64,000 bases of DNA from Armigeres subalbatus (taxonomy: Eukaryota > Arthropoda > Insecta > Diptera > Culicidae), in NCBI RefSeq assembly GCF_024139115.2, contig NC_085140.1:30615806-30679805 (forward strand), read 5' to 3'. Below the pieces are notes generated by a model. That model saw nothing but the letters and a program-made list of their open reading frames with translations, made no database searches and had not been told where the DNA came from. This document shows positions 23,601 to 33,959 of this stretch, piece after piece; position 1 is the first letter of the stretch; each line of letters opens with the position of its first letter. The translations under genes and the position numbers were made by a program.

Positions 23601-25128
23601 TCTTGAAAGGAGGCCTGGGCCTCTTGAAAGGAGGCTTCTGAGGCCTCTTGAAAGGAGGCTTGGGCCTCTTGAGGAGGCTCTGAGCCTCTTGAAAGGAGGC
23701 TTCCAGCCTCTTGAAAGGAGGCTTCCTGAGCCTCTTGAAAGGAGGCTTGAGGCCTCTTGAAAGGAGGCTTCAGGCCTCTTGAAAGGAGGCTTCCGAGCCT
23801 CTTGAAAGGAGGCTTCTGAGCCTCTTGAAAGGAGGCTTCTCTTGAGGAGGCCTGAGCCCTCTTGAAGGAGGCTTCTGAGGCCTCTTGAAAGGAGGCTCTG
23901 AGCCTCTTGAAAGGAGGCTTCCAGGCCTCTTGAAAGGAGGCTTCCAGGCCTCTTGAAGGAGGCTTCCGAGCCTCTTGAAAGGAGGCCTGAGCCTCTTGAA
24001 AGGAGGCTCTGAGCCTCTTGAAAGGAGGCTTCTGAGCCTCTTGAAAGGAGGCTTCCTGAGCCTCTTGAAAGGAGGCCTGAGCTCTTGAAAGGGGAGGCTT
24101 GAGCCTTGAAAGGAGGCTGACAGGCCTCTTGAAAGGAGGCTTCCTGAGCCTCTTGAAAGGAGGCTTCTGAGCCTCTTGAAAGGAGGCTTCCTGGAGCCTC
24201 TTGAAAGGAGGCCTGAGCCTCTTGAAAGGAGGCTTCCTGGCCTCTTGAAAGGAGGCTTCCAGGCCTCTTGAAAGGAGGCTTCAGGCCTCTTGAAAGGAGG
24301 CCTGAGCCTCTTGAAATGAGGCCTGAGCCTCTTGAAAGGAGGCTTCCTGAGCCTCTTGAAAGGAGGCTCTGAGAGCCTCTTGAAAGGAGGCTTCCTGAGC
24401 CTCTTGAAAGGAGGCTTCCGAGCCTCTTGAAAGGAGGCTCTGAGCCTCTTGAAAGGAGGCTTCCTGAGCCTCTTGAAAGGAGGCTTGAGCCTCTTGAAAG
24501 GAGGCTTCCGGGCCTCTTGAAAGGAGGCTTCCAGGCCTCTTGAAGGAGGCTTGGGCCTCTTGAAAGGAGGCTTCTGAGCCTCTTGAAAGGAGGCTTCGCC
24601 TGAGGCCTCTTGAAGGAGGCTTCTGAGCCTCTTGAAAGGAGGCTTCCAGGCCTCTTGAAAGGAGGCCTGAGCCTCTTGAAGGAGGCTTCTGAGCCTCTTG
24701 AAAGGAGGCCTGAGCCTCTTGAAAGGAGGCCTGAGCCTCTTGAAAGGAGGCTTCTGAGCCTCTTGAAAGGAGGCCTGAGGCCTCTTGAAAGGAGGCTGAG
24801 CCTCTTGAAAGGAGGCTTCCTGAGCTCTTGAAAGGAGGCTGAAGCCTCTTGAGCCTCTTGAAAGGAGGCTTCCGAGCCTCTTGAAAGGAGGCTTCCGAGG
24901 CCTCTTGAAAGGAGGCTTCCAGGCCTCTTGAAGGAGGCTTCTGAGCCTCTTGAAAGGAGGCCTGAGCCTCTTGAAAGGAGGCTTCCTGAGCCTCTGAAAG
25001 GAGGCTTCTGGAGCCTCTTGAAAGGAGGCTTCCGAGCCTCTTGAAAGGAGGCTTCCGAGCCTCTTGAAAGGAGGCTTCCGAGCCTCTTGAAAGGAGGCTT
25101 CCGAGCCTCTTGAAAGGAGGCTTCCGAG
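20698..25128 (+). repeat. 23-bp hairpin satellite, block 2
   Basis: The same satellite as 14651-20165, with the same degenerate opening (CCTCCAGACAG, TCTTGATAGGAAGCTC). Near-perfect 23-mers lie at about 21000-21130, 21410-21900 and 25015-25125. The interior (21950-25000) again has loop-shortened units. The array ends in GACTCTCTCTCTC. Long minus-strand open frames here (up to 667 residues) are stop-free repeat translation, not genes. Confidence 0.95.
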
Positions 25129-27184
25129 ACTCTCTCTCTCTTTCCGGCGCCGGTTGTGTAAAATGCGCCTACCACGTTTTCTTGATTAATAACCCAAATT
25201 TTGTCTCAAATTCGTGAGCGGCTGAAACCAATAAAAATTCACAATCCTTTACGCGAAAAACCTCAGTTAAAATACCTGTAATTTTTTTTTTTTCAAATTT
25301 ATATTATCAAAACTCAACAACGGGCAACTGTCATCTTTTTATTCTACGCTTGTAACGACAGTTATTCTATGTTTCTTTGTTAAGATTGGTGCCTCTAAAA
25401 ATGCGTAACAGTAGGTCGACATCTTTCTTTAATCGTTAGATCATGATAAAAAATGAGGTTTATTATTTTGGTTGTTTGGTTGTCGCCTGGTAGCCTTTCC
25501 CGTATTCCACTCAAACGAAACACGTTAATATTTCATGCAAGCCCCAGAATTTAATTACGCGCACGAGACATTCATTAAATCCAAAGTTTTCCATGTCAAT
25601 CAGTTTCTTGGCCGCACAAACTAATCTCCCAAGCCCAAGTCGGAGGCCTGTCTCAGCCTCACAGCGTCGCCCTGACGCGCGTCATTTCGCAATAAATCAT
25701 GTACGAGCGTCCTCGTGGTTGTTGAAACGTGCAGACAGGTCTTAACCATACCTACAGTTGTTGTCGTCTCGCCTCGAGCAGCAATATCCACTCCACGCAA
25801 TTCTGCCAATCGGTTTGCTTAACGGCACCGAAGTAGGATTGTGTACTATTTCACTTACAGGAAATGTATCCTGCCTGAGTCGGGGTGATTTTCCCTAGAA
25901 TTGGTAATTGAAGAGAGGAATCCGATGTCAAGTGCTTTTAGTATGCTTGGAAAGCACCATCGTGAATATTCAAACTATGGGATCAATGCCGAGAGAAGGG
26001 AACGGGTTTCCACTAAATTACATTCAGCTTTCAACACGTTTCCAAGAAGCCCACTATGCTGCTCTATGTGTGGGCTCCTCGCGATTCCCGACAAAAGCCA
26101 AAGAGGCGCCACTGCGGGTGTTGTAAATCGAAAATGTTTCTGTTTGTGCTTCGAGGAAATTGCTAGTAGGGTAGATGAATTCTTGATGGATGTACTGTCA
26201 CTTACTCTATGAGATAGTTAAATCTAAATGCTTTAGATTTCTTCAATTTTTGAAGAGGGTAGATACTATTTGCAACTAATTGAACTTCTATGGTGATAGC
26301 CGGATCACCAAATAGTATGATTGTGCTGTACTAAATATATTTTCTCTGCACTTTTCTTTTTGGTATTAAGCCATGATTCAGTAGCATACTGCAAAAATTG
26401 TTATCATACTATATCTTAGTACCGCCAAAACGATTCTATTCTTTCTCATAGTCCTAACCGTAAAAATATTATGAACTGGAATGCATTCATTGGAAGATTT
26501 ACACCATCAAGGAATTTCGTCTGTAGTTCTAATCCACAATCGGTGCTCTTACCCTATAGCTCAACAAATGTGTCTACTATCTGGAGTCATACACATCTCC
26601 ACATCAACATGTCTGACGTCTGAGGGGGAGGCGAGCGGCTGCCGATGTCATAGTTGACTGCACTGAGCAATAAGTTTCCTTCTGATACGAAGGAAAAACA
26701 AACATTTGTGACGGAGGCTTTCTACACTGATGATAGTGATGATGATGTTTTGCTGTGTTATTGATTTCGGTTGGTGGATGGGAGAGGATGGAAGAAGGGC
26801 TTTGATCCAGAGCGCCTTCGAGGCCTGTTGATATTAAACTTGATGCATTTGCGGGTGCTCTCCAACTGATGGATGATGTCAGAGGGCGACTTTTATTGGC
26901 AATAATCATGAATTGCTAATATCTTTAACGCAAATTGGCTATTACTGTGCCTGGAGCAATCAAAGCAAACGGAGCATTTGCATCGGTTGAGTAATTTATT
27001 GCAGTGATTTGAATTCAGCAGCGTTACTAAAATGGAAGCTTCAATAATTCAACACAAATTATGCGAAAAGATTTTCCTCTTGAATTATCATATTCAATTC
27101 TCAGAACTTCTATCACGCATGTGTATAAGAGTTTATTGAAACAAGAAATGAAAAACTTGTGTGTATTTATTTGTTCATCCGTAC
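25129..27184. other. Unassigned region
   Basis: No gene or repeat family recognised. A poly-T run near 25279 and a short GATGATGATG run near 26741 are the only simple repeats. Short frames (25901-26212, 26604-26909) have no familiar domain. Confidence 0.4.
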
Positions 27185-29539
27185 ACATAGTTGGGGGTAG
27201 CAGGGACTATGTCCAAGGGCTTGACGATCCCTCCCCAGGCTATCTGCGAGTTGTGGTGCCTGCCTAGGATGTGGCGGGGTTTGACAGTGGGACCTGTTGA
27301 ACTTCTATAAAAAGCTGCATGTATCCGCAAGTAGGCTCTGCCAAAGCGACCGTGTGCCGCTCAAAGCGCACCAGTCGAGTCCAAGTCTTGATGTTAGGAC
27401 GGACGCTAAACAGACCTGACGCTGACACGATGGCCCTTTGGCGAGATAGGAGGTTTGCGCAGGCCCAATAAGCCGCCCTTAAAAACAACCGAACGACATA
27501 GAAGATAACATGACTCGAAACAATCGTCAACGACCTAGACGACGAATAAAGGATCACGATTGGAAGCTTGGAACATGGAACTGCAAGTCGCTAGGCTTCG
27601 TAGGTGCGAGAGGATAATCTACTATGAATTACATCCCCGCAAGTTCGAAGTTATAGAGCTGCAGGAAATCTGCTGGACAGGACAGAAAGTGTAAAAGAGC
27701 GGCTACCTTCTATCAAAGCTGTGGCACTACCAATGAGCTGAGAACCGGCTTCGAAGTTTTGGGCAAGATACGTCAACGCGTGATTGGGTGGCAGCCAATC
27801 AACGCAAGGATGTGCAAGCTGAAGATAAAAGGCCGTTTCATTATCAACGTGCACTGCCCATACGAAGGGAGATCCGACAACGAGAAGCGATCTACGCACA
27901 GCTGGAGCAGACATACGATGGATGCCCACTGCGGGACGTCAAAATCGTCATCAGTGACATGAACGCTCAGGTAGGAAGGGAGGAAATGTATAGACCGGTC
28001 ATCGGACCGGATAGTCTGCATACCGTATTGAACGGCAACAGCCAACGATGCATAAACTTTGCATCCTCCCTCGGAATGGTAGTCCGAAGCACTTCCTTTC
28101 CCCGCAAGAATATCCATAAGGCCACATGGAAATCACACAAGCAAGAAATGGAAAACCAAATCGACGGTAAATTCTTCTCCGACATCACGTACGCACTTAC
28201 CGCAGTGCGAATATTGAATCCGACCACTACCTCGTTGCAGTATGTCTGCGCTCAAAGCTCTCGACGGTGTACAACACGCGTCGGAGTCGTCCGCCGCGAC
28301 TTAACGTTGGGCGGCTACAAGACGGTAAACAAGCCCAAGAATACGCGCAGCACCTGGAAGTGGCACTCCCGACGGAAGAGCAGCTAGGCACAGCGTCTCT
28401 TGAAGATGGCTGGAGAGATATTCGACCCGCCATTGGTAGCACCGCAACCGCTGCACTTGGCACGGTGCCCCGGATCAGAGAAACGACTGGTATGACAGCG
28501 AATGAGAGTAGTTAGTGGAAGAGAAGAATGCAGCATGGGCAAGATTGCCGCAACACCGCACGAGGGCGAACGAGGCACGAAATAAACGGGCGCTAAACAG
28601 ACAGAACTTGATTTTCCGGAGGAAAAAGCGCCAGCAGAAAGATCGATACCGTGAAGAGACGGAGCAACTGTATCGCGCTAATAACACCCAAAAGTTCTAT
28701 AAAGAGCTAAACCGTTCACGTAAAGGCCACCTACCACAGCCTGATATGTGTAAGGACATAAACGGGAACCTTCTTACGAACGAACGTGAGGTGATCCAAA
28801 GGTGGCGGCAGCACTACGAAGAACACCTGAATGGCAATGTGGCAGACGAAGATGTCGGTATGGTGATGAACCTGGGAAAACGCAGGACATAATTTTACCG
28901 GCTCCGGATCTCCAGGAAATCCAGAAGGAGTTTGGCCGGCTGAAGAACAACAAAGCCCCTTAGGAGGAGAGGTTTTGCCGCAGGAATGGATGGAAGGTGT
29001 CGTGAGTCCCATTTACAAAAAATGCGATCAGCTGGATTGTAGCAATTACCGCGCAATCACATAGCGAACGCAGCTTACGAGGTACTCTCCCAAATTCTAT
29101 GCTGTCGACTAGGACCAATTGCAAGAGTATTTGTGGGACAGTAACAGGCGGAATTTATGGGCGAATGCTCCACCATGGACGAGGTGTTCGCCATTCGCCA
29201 AGTATTGCAGAAATGCAGTGAATACAATGAGCCCACGCATCATCTATTCACCGGCTTCAAAGCCGCATATGATACAATCGATCGGAACCAGCTATTGCAG
29301 TTAATGCACGAACACGGATTTCCGGATAAACTGACACGGTTGATCAAGACGATGAGTTCGAGTTTCAGAAGCATTCTCGGGTCCCTCCAAAAAGCACAGA
29401 GGGTTACGGCAAGGGATGGTCTTTCGTGTCTGCTATTCAACATCGCTTTGGAAGGGGTAATACGAAGAGCAGGGATTGGCATGAGTGGTAAGATTTTCAA
29501 TAAGTTCAGCTATTTGGCTTCGCCAATGACATTGATATG
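27185..29539 (+). mobile_element. RTE-like non-LTR retrotransposon copy A, 5' part
   Basis: The 5' part of an RTE-like element whose 3' part resumes at 31601. The start is placed near 27185, where GGGCTTGACGATCCCTCCCC begins (boundary approximate). The element was split, with loss of about 185 bp of RT sequence relative to the copy at 59040-60630, by the 29540-31595 insertion. Another ~95 bp deletion lies near 28962, where AACAAAGCCCC jumps to GGTTTTGCCGCAGG, compared with 59137-59238. Many frame breaks make this an old copy. Confidence 0.8.
27540..29539 (+). pseudogene. RTE-like polyprotein relic: endonuclease, linker and RT fingers/palm
   Basis: The start of an apurinic-type endonuclease is visible as WKLGTWNCKSL (near 27560), then LQEICWTGQK (near 27660). 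Next come DVKIVISDMNAQVGRE and CINFASSLGMVV followed by NIHKATWKS (27938-28130), matching the catalytic D-x-N and the C-terminal endonuclease motifs. A basic linker lies at 28515-28890 (FYKELNRSRKG, GNLLTNEREVIQRW). RT motif A is FKAAYDTID (29259-29285), and motif B is weakly kept as RDGLSCLLFN. The reading passes through at least three frames with stops, and the usual FADD motif is altered just before the break. Full-length relatives encode one ORF of roughly 1,000 residues with endonuclease and RT. Confidence 0.75.
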
Positions 29540-30264
29540 ATAAGGGTATGCGATAAGACACTTTTTCCAAACGAAACGAAACGAAACGAAATTAAAAATA
29601 TCTATGTGGATTCGAAACGAAACGGAACGAAATATATTTTACTTTCGAGACTTCGAAACGATACGAAATCATGGTCCATTTAATTCGAAATTTTACGAAA
29701 CGAAACGAAATTTTAAATTTTTTCCGCGGAATTTTCATTGAATTTTTTTTATGTACGCAACTCTTTTTTTTTCAAAGTCAAATAACTGCTTTGCGACCAA
29801 TAGAGTTATAGTACCAGAAGAAGCAGTATGTGACAAATCGCCACGTTCCTGTTACCATTGGCGATAAGGCAATATCCCAGCATTTGTGCCACTTTCAATT
29901 CAATTTCAATTCAAAGAAATTCGTCGTGGAGTGTGTGCTCCCGAATCTTTAAAGCTTTATATCAGTAAGTATATAAAAATATAGGAATTGAAGGATTTTT
30001 TTCGTATTTATGATATGGAGCTAACTCAAGCCCAGAAAATTGCTAGACGAATCCTCTGCACCTTTCTAAAATGCACAAAGATATGTATTTCAGTTTGTGT
30101 TTCAGAAATGTGATAGCAAACTTTTGACGTCAGCAGTTTGTCAAGTATAATTTTATAATTTTTCCTTTCTCACACAATAATTTTTCCTTTCTCACACAAA
30201 AACTTGTAACAAGAGGATATCATTTCCTTACAAATTCACCCTTTTTTAGGAAGATCGGAGACCC

Positions 30265-30407
30265 CCCAGTCAACACAAAATCGTATATGATGCAACATAA
30301 GATGCCAAAGTGGAGGCAATATACGTACATATTGTATGGGGAAGTACCTATATGGCCTCCACTTAAGCATCTTGTGTGACGTCATATACGATCTTGTGTT
30401 GACTGGG
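30265..30407. mobile_element. 143-bp foldback MITE
   Basis: An almost complete inverted repeat. The left arm starts CCCAGTCAACACAA and the right arm ends TTGTGTTGACTGGG. The arms pair along about 53 bp each (AATCGTATATGA, AGATGC and AGTGGAGGC blocks), leaving a short centre around 30320-30352. No coding capacity. I found no target duplication. Confidence 0.85.
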
Positions 30408-30639
30408 ATAGTCTTATATACAATCAACTCGACGAACCAAGCTATTGTCTGTTTGTCCTTGTATATGTGTTTGTGCATATGAGACATGCAAAAAATTTTG
30501 TCAAATTTTCATCCTTAACCGACTTCAATTGAGTGCAAGAAACAGCTACTATGGACAGTATGAGCCGGTCACGCCTTTACAGTCAATTTAGGATTAGGAG
30601 AGGAGAATTGGTTCGGAGAATTTGATAAGAAAATTATTT

Positions 30640-30900
30640 TGAGCTTTTTAGTGGAATGTTTTCACCTGTCATAAGACGAGTTTAAACAATCCCATTGAAT
30701 TCCACCACTTAATTGTATCTTGACAGATACGTATTTCGACCTCAACAGTAAGGCCGTCTTCAGTGTCAGTGGTCGGAGAATTAGTTATTATAAGAGACCA
30801 AGGAATGTTTCCCATCTCCGTGAGCACCACGGGATCCTTGGTTCGTTGAAAAGGTAATTTATGTGATGCCACCTTGGTAATCGACTAAATATTTATTGTA
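30640..30900 (-). repeat. Dispersed repeat with hammerhead-like motif, copy 1
   Basis: On the minus strand this reads into the motif at 30768-30721, then a ~90-bp tail ending AAAACATTCCACTAAAAAG. The same motif plus tail occurs twice, in opposite orientations, in the 46894-48645 element (shared blocks ATAAGACGAG, ATACGTATTTCGACCTCAAC and CCGTCTTCAGTGTC). Here the tail is followed by AGCTCAAAATAATTTTC. It is a single arm only. Confidence 0.8.
30721..30768 (-). ncRNA. Hammerhead-ribozyme-like motif, copy 1
   Basis: Minus strand, 5' to 3': TGACA, CTGAAGA, one extra C, GGCC, loop TTACTGTTGA, GGTC, GAA, ATAC, GTAT, C, TGTCA. This gives a hammerhead layout: helix I TGACA/TGTCA (5 bp), core CUGAnGA, helix II GGCC/GGUC (one G-U), core GAAA, a loopless helix III AUAC/GUAU, and C at the cleavage position. 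Short helix III forms are known in Penelope-like elements and retrozymes. The extra C before helix II departs from the canonical core, so catalytic activity is uncertain. Confidence 0.5.
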
Positions 30901-31600
30901 AACGAAGTTATTTTGAAAATTCGAAGACGAAAACCGTATTTCAAATCAATCCAACGCAGAATCATGTGCTTCGTTTAATAATAATGTAAGCCTTAGGGTC
31001 TTTTTAACTCTTAAGCGGTGCTTAGTCATGCGCTTAAACCTGGTTTGAAGTAGAAGAGATGAAGAAGTTGGCCTTTAATAAAAAGAGGCGCTCTAAAAAT
31101 ACTTAACAAAGGCCTCAGGAATCCATGCCACGGCTTTGCCTCTTTGACAAAGTTGTACTGATCTGATTCATATCTGATTATATTTACACTCTCAGCCTGA
31201 CGTCTTAAATATTGAGTCGGATTACTTTTGAAAAAATACGATAGAAACTAAATACGTATTTCCGACTCAGAGTGGGATTATGTAGTAAGCGTTAAAATTC
31301 TTCTATTTGTATAACATAAGGCTTGAAAATAGCTTTAAGCTTTTGTTCAGCGGCGCAGCCAAAAATTTTGATAACACACGACCGTATGAGACAGTATGGT
31401 TTAAGTAAAAATTTGTTTCGAAATTCCGCGGAATTCCGTTAAATTCCGTTGAAAGTTAGTTTTTTCTAGCGAAATTTTTGTAATTTTACGAAACGAAACG
31501 AAATCAAGAAATCAGATTTCGCCATGCTCAAATTCCGCGGAATTTCGTTTCGAACCACCTGAAACGAAATTTTTTGAAATACCGCATATGCTTATTGATA

Positions 31601-32138
31601 GAATTTGTGTACTTGGGCTCATTGGTGTCTGCCGAAAATGATACCAGCAGAGAAATTCGGAGACGCATAGTGGCTGGAATCGTACGTACTTTGGACTCCG
31701 CAAGATGCTCCGATCGAATAGATTTCGCCGCCGTACCAAACTGACAATCAACAAAACGCTTATTAGACCGGTCGTCCACTACGGACACGAGACCTGGACG
31801 ATGCTCGTGGAGGACCAACTATCACTTAGAGTTTTCGAAAGGAAAGTGCTGCGTACCATCTATGGTGGGGTGCAGATGGCGGACGGTACGTGGGGGAGGC
31901 GAATGAACCACGAGTTACATGAGCTGCTGGGTGAACTATCGTGGCCAGAATGTCGGACAGTAACCCGGAGAAAATGGTTCTAGACAACGATCCGACCGGG
32001 CACAAGAAGGCGAGGTGCGCAGCGGGCAAGGTGGATCCATCAGGTGGAAGATGACTTGCTGACCCTCCGTAGACTGCGTAGTTGGCGACGTGTAGCCATG
32101 GACCGAGCCTAATAGAAAATACTCTTATGTACTGCAGT
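31601..32138 (+). pseudogene. RTE-like copy A, 3' part (RT C-terminal region)
   Basis: Resumes at GAATTTGTGTACTTGGGCTC, matching 60008 onward in copy B. It encodes YLGSLVSAENDTSREIRR (in pieces), TLIRPVVHYGHETWTMLVED, VFERKVLRTIYGGVQMADG and MNHELHELLGE, the conserved C-terminal tail of RTE-like polyproteins. Relative to copy B about 50 bp are missing after CTGCTGGGTGAACTATCG, and the frame shifts there. Similarity ends at about 32138 (TACTGCAG), so the true 3' end of the element is missing or unrecognised. Confidence 0.8.
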
Positions 32139-32462
32139 TTTTTTACGCGGCTGGAATTCATTAATTTCTCGGTTAACTCGAACTTTCACAGCTTTTGAAG
32201 TACCACCTGATTTTTCTTAGATTTTTTGTGATTTTTTTCGTGGGGTTAACTCATTGTTTCATTGACGCTGTAAAGACTATAATGACTAAAACCAAACCGT
32301 GGAAAAAAAAAACCTTGGTTTAAATTAATAAAATAATGGGTTGCTGCGATATCCATGTGGTAAAACGAATACTACCGCAACTATAGGAACACCCAAGATC
32401 AGAACTTTTACCCTATATGATATTTCCCCATGCGAAAATCACGACTAAGGTTGAGTAAATTT
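32139..32462. other. Unassigned sequence
   Basis: No gene seen. AT-rich, with a poly-A run near 32308. Confidence 0.4.
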
Positions 32463-32733
32463 CTTTTTCTTCTTATTGACATTACATCCCCCACTGGGAC
32501 ATTGCCGCCTTGCAACTTTCATTCAGCAATTCCACAGTTATTAACTGCGAGGTTTCTAATCCAGGGTACCAGGGTACGCGTATATCGTGAGGCTAACAGG
32601 ATGATACTTTTATGCCCAGAGAAATCAAGACAATTTTCAATCCTAAAATTGTCTAGACCGGCACCGGGAATCGAACCCAGCCACCCCTCAGCATGGTCTT
32701 GCTTTGCAGCCACGCGTCTTACCGCTAGGTTAA
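32463..32733 (-). mobile_element. tRNA-headed SINE (Feilai-like), copy 2
   Basis: Full length, minus strand. The head near 32733 reads TAGCGGTAAGACGCG (box A region), with box B GGGTTCGATTCCC at about 32668-32680. Then come AATTGTCTAGACCGG, GGGCATAAAAGTATCATCC, AACTGTGGAATTGCTG and a tail in AATAAGAAGAAAAAGAA. These features fit a pol III-transcribed SINE that depends on a partner LINE for mobility. The family name is from memory. Confidence 0.8.
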
Positions 32734-32804
32734 GGTATAAATTGTGAAAACTAATAGTATATAGGATTCGTATAGAAAATTCGCATGGGCAGCACACAAG
32801 GGAA

Positions 32805-32930
32805 GATCCATAAAGTACGTCACGCAAAAATCGGCGATTTTCGACCCCCCTCCCCCCTTCGTCACACTTTTTGTAATAAACCTCTAAAATTTTTGTATGG
32901 ATCGTCACGCTGCTCTGAAGCCAAAATGAG
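32805..32930. repeat. Dispersed repeat with CCATAAAGTACGTCACGC
   Basis: Contains CCATAAAGTACGTCACGC, GACCCCCCTCCCCCCTTCG and GTATGGATCGTCACGCTGC, a block I recall as highly repeated in culicine mosquitoes. CGTCACGC at both ends suggests a decayed element, but I cannot define its termini. Confidence 0.4.
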
Positions 32931-33442
32931 ATTTTTATATATTACGAAAATATTCGTATTAAAAATACCGAAACAAAGCATTTTGTTCGGAAATGTATGA
33001 TTTTTTTCGTCTGTTTAAGAAACGCACTTTGAAGATCAATTTTGTAGCACTCTTTCCGTTTCCAAACATATAGTGCCCCAGGGCGCTGAGTTTAGTCAGA
33101 AAATAGTGATCTATATTGAAGAAATTAAAAGATCAATTTTGTTCAGAGACATTGTTTTGTTGTTATCTCGGAATTGTGTGAAATGGATATATTTAGTTTC
33201 ATGAAATCTTGAAGGTAAGCTTGCTCGAAAGAAGAACCGGAACTAATCTTGAACGATCATGAGATTGGTTAGTAACTCGTAACGATCGATAAAAGTGTTT
33301 GAAGATACCTGAAAAGTAAAAATCATTCTTGAAACAATTAGAGGTTTTGTAGGGATTTCTCGAACTTATGATGTGAGTTTTTCGGTGTATTTCATGCTTC
33401 TTGCGAATCTCTGATGAATTTTGAAATTGTAATATTTGCCTT
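32931..33442. other. Unassigned AT-rich sequence
   Basis: No recognised gene or repeat. It is the left flank of the SINE at 33466. Confidence 0.4.
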
Positions 33443-33959
33443 GAACATCGTATAGACTTTCTTAACGAGCTCGGTGGTCTAGTGGCTACCGCTTCTGCCT
33501 TATAAGCAGGAGGTCATGGGTTCAATTCCAGGCTCGTCCCTTTCCTACTTTGTATTTCTATCTTAGTTCTTTCCGTGTTTCAAGTTCTACCAAGTTCTAC
33601 CATAAAACGATTCCTACTGTTATAACCTTCCACACAAACCCAAAACCTCCCGTGGCACCTATGAGAGGTCGTAGAGTTCTCTGCATCTTTCTTCATACCA
33701 TCTTCAACCATCCAACAAACCATCCTTCCCCTTCCTCAGTATTCGCAAGGACGTGGCCAGGACATATCTCGACATTTGGAGAGTGCATTGCTTCCATCTA
33801 AGAGATATTGGTTAGTCCCAAATCAATATCTGTGGTAACGGATGAAAGTGATGCTACTCTCATACAATAGTCTTGGCTTGTACCACCTACGAATTTGTGC
33901 GAATTGCTCAATGCTAATGATAATGCTAATGCTAATGAACATCGTATAGACTTTCTTAA
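33443..33959 (+). mobile_element. tRNA-Ile-like SINE with tandem-repeat tail (Gecko-like) and 23-bp target duplication
   Basis: The element body is 33466-33936. The head is tRNA-like: box A region GGTGGTCTAGTGGCTACC, loop CTTATAA (anticodon position TAT), box B GGGTTCAATTCC. A ~330-bp body follows, ending in ATGCTAATGATAATGCTAATG repeats (33910-33936). The 23 bp at 33443-33465 (starting GAACATCG, ending TTCTTAA) are repeated exactly at 33937-33959, a target duplication made by LINE machinery. The T stem is mismatched, so it is a SINE and not a tRNA gene. The perfect duplication suggests a fairly young insertion. Confidence 0.88.

Larger units (their letters stand above)
29540..31595. mobile_element. 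~2-kb insertion in RTE copy A with imperfect inverted ends
   Basis: Sequence absent from the sister RTE copy. Its ends are ATAAGGGTATGCGATA (29540-29555) and the complement of ATAAGCATATGCGGTA (31580-31595), 13 of 16 matching. Both subterminal regions carry repeats of GAAACGAAACGAAAC and TTCCGCGGAATT (29575-29735 and 31408-31565). There is no transposase. It contains the 30265-30407 MITE and the 30640-30900 repeat. Probably a non-autonomous DNA element, further expanded by nested insertions; superfamily unknown. Confidence 0.55.

Noticed and set aside
23172..25175. 667-residue minus-strand frame of KPPFKR/GSLLSRG repeats
   Set aside because: A stop-free minus-strand satellite unit. Frames change with every indel.
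33466..33540. Functional tRNA-Ile(TAT) gene
   Set aside because: The T stem is mismatched, and the block is fused to a SINE body inside a 23-bp target duplication.
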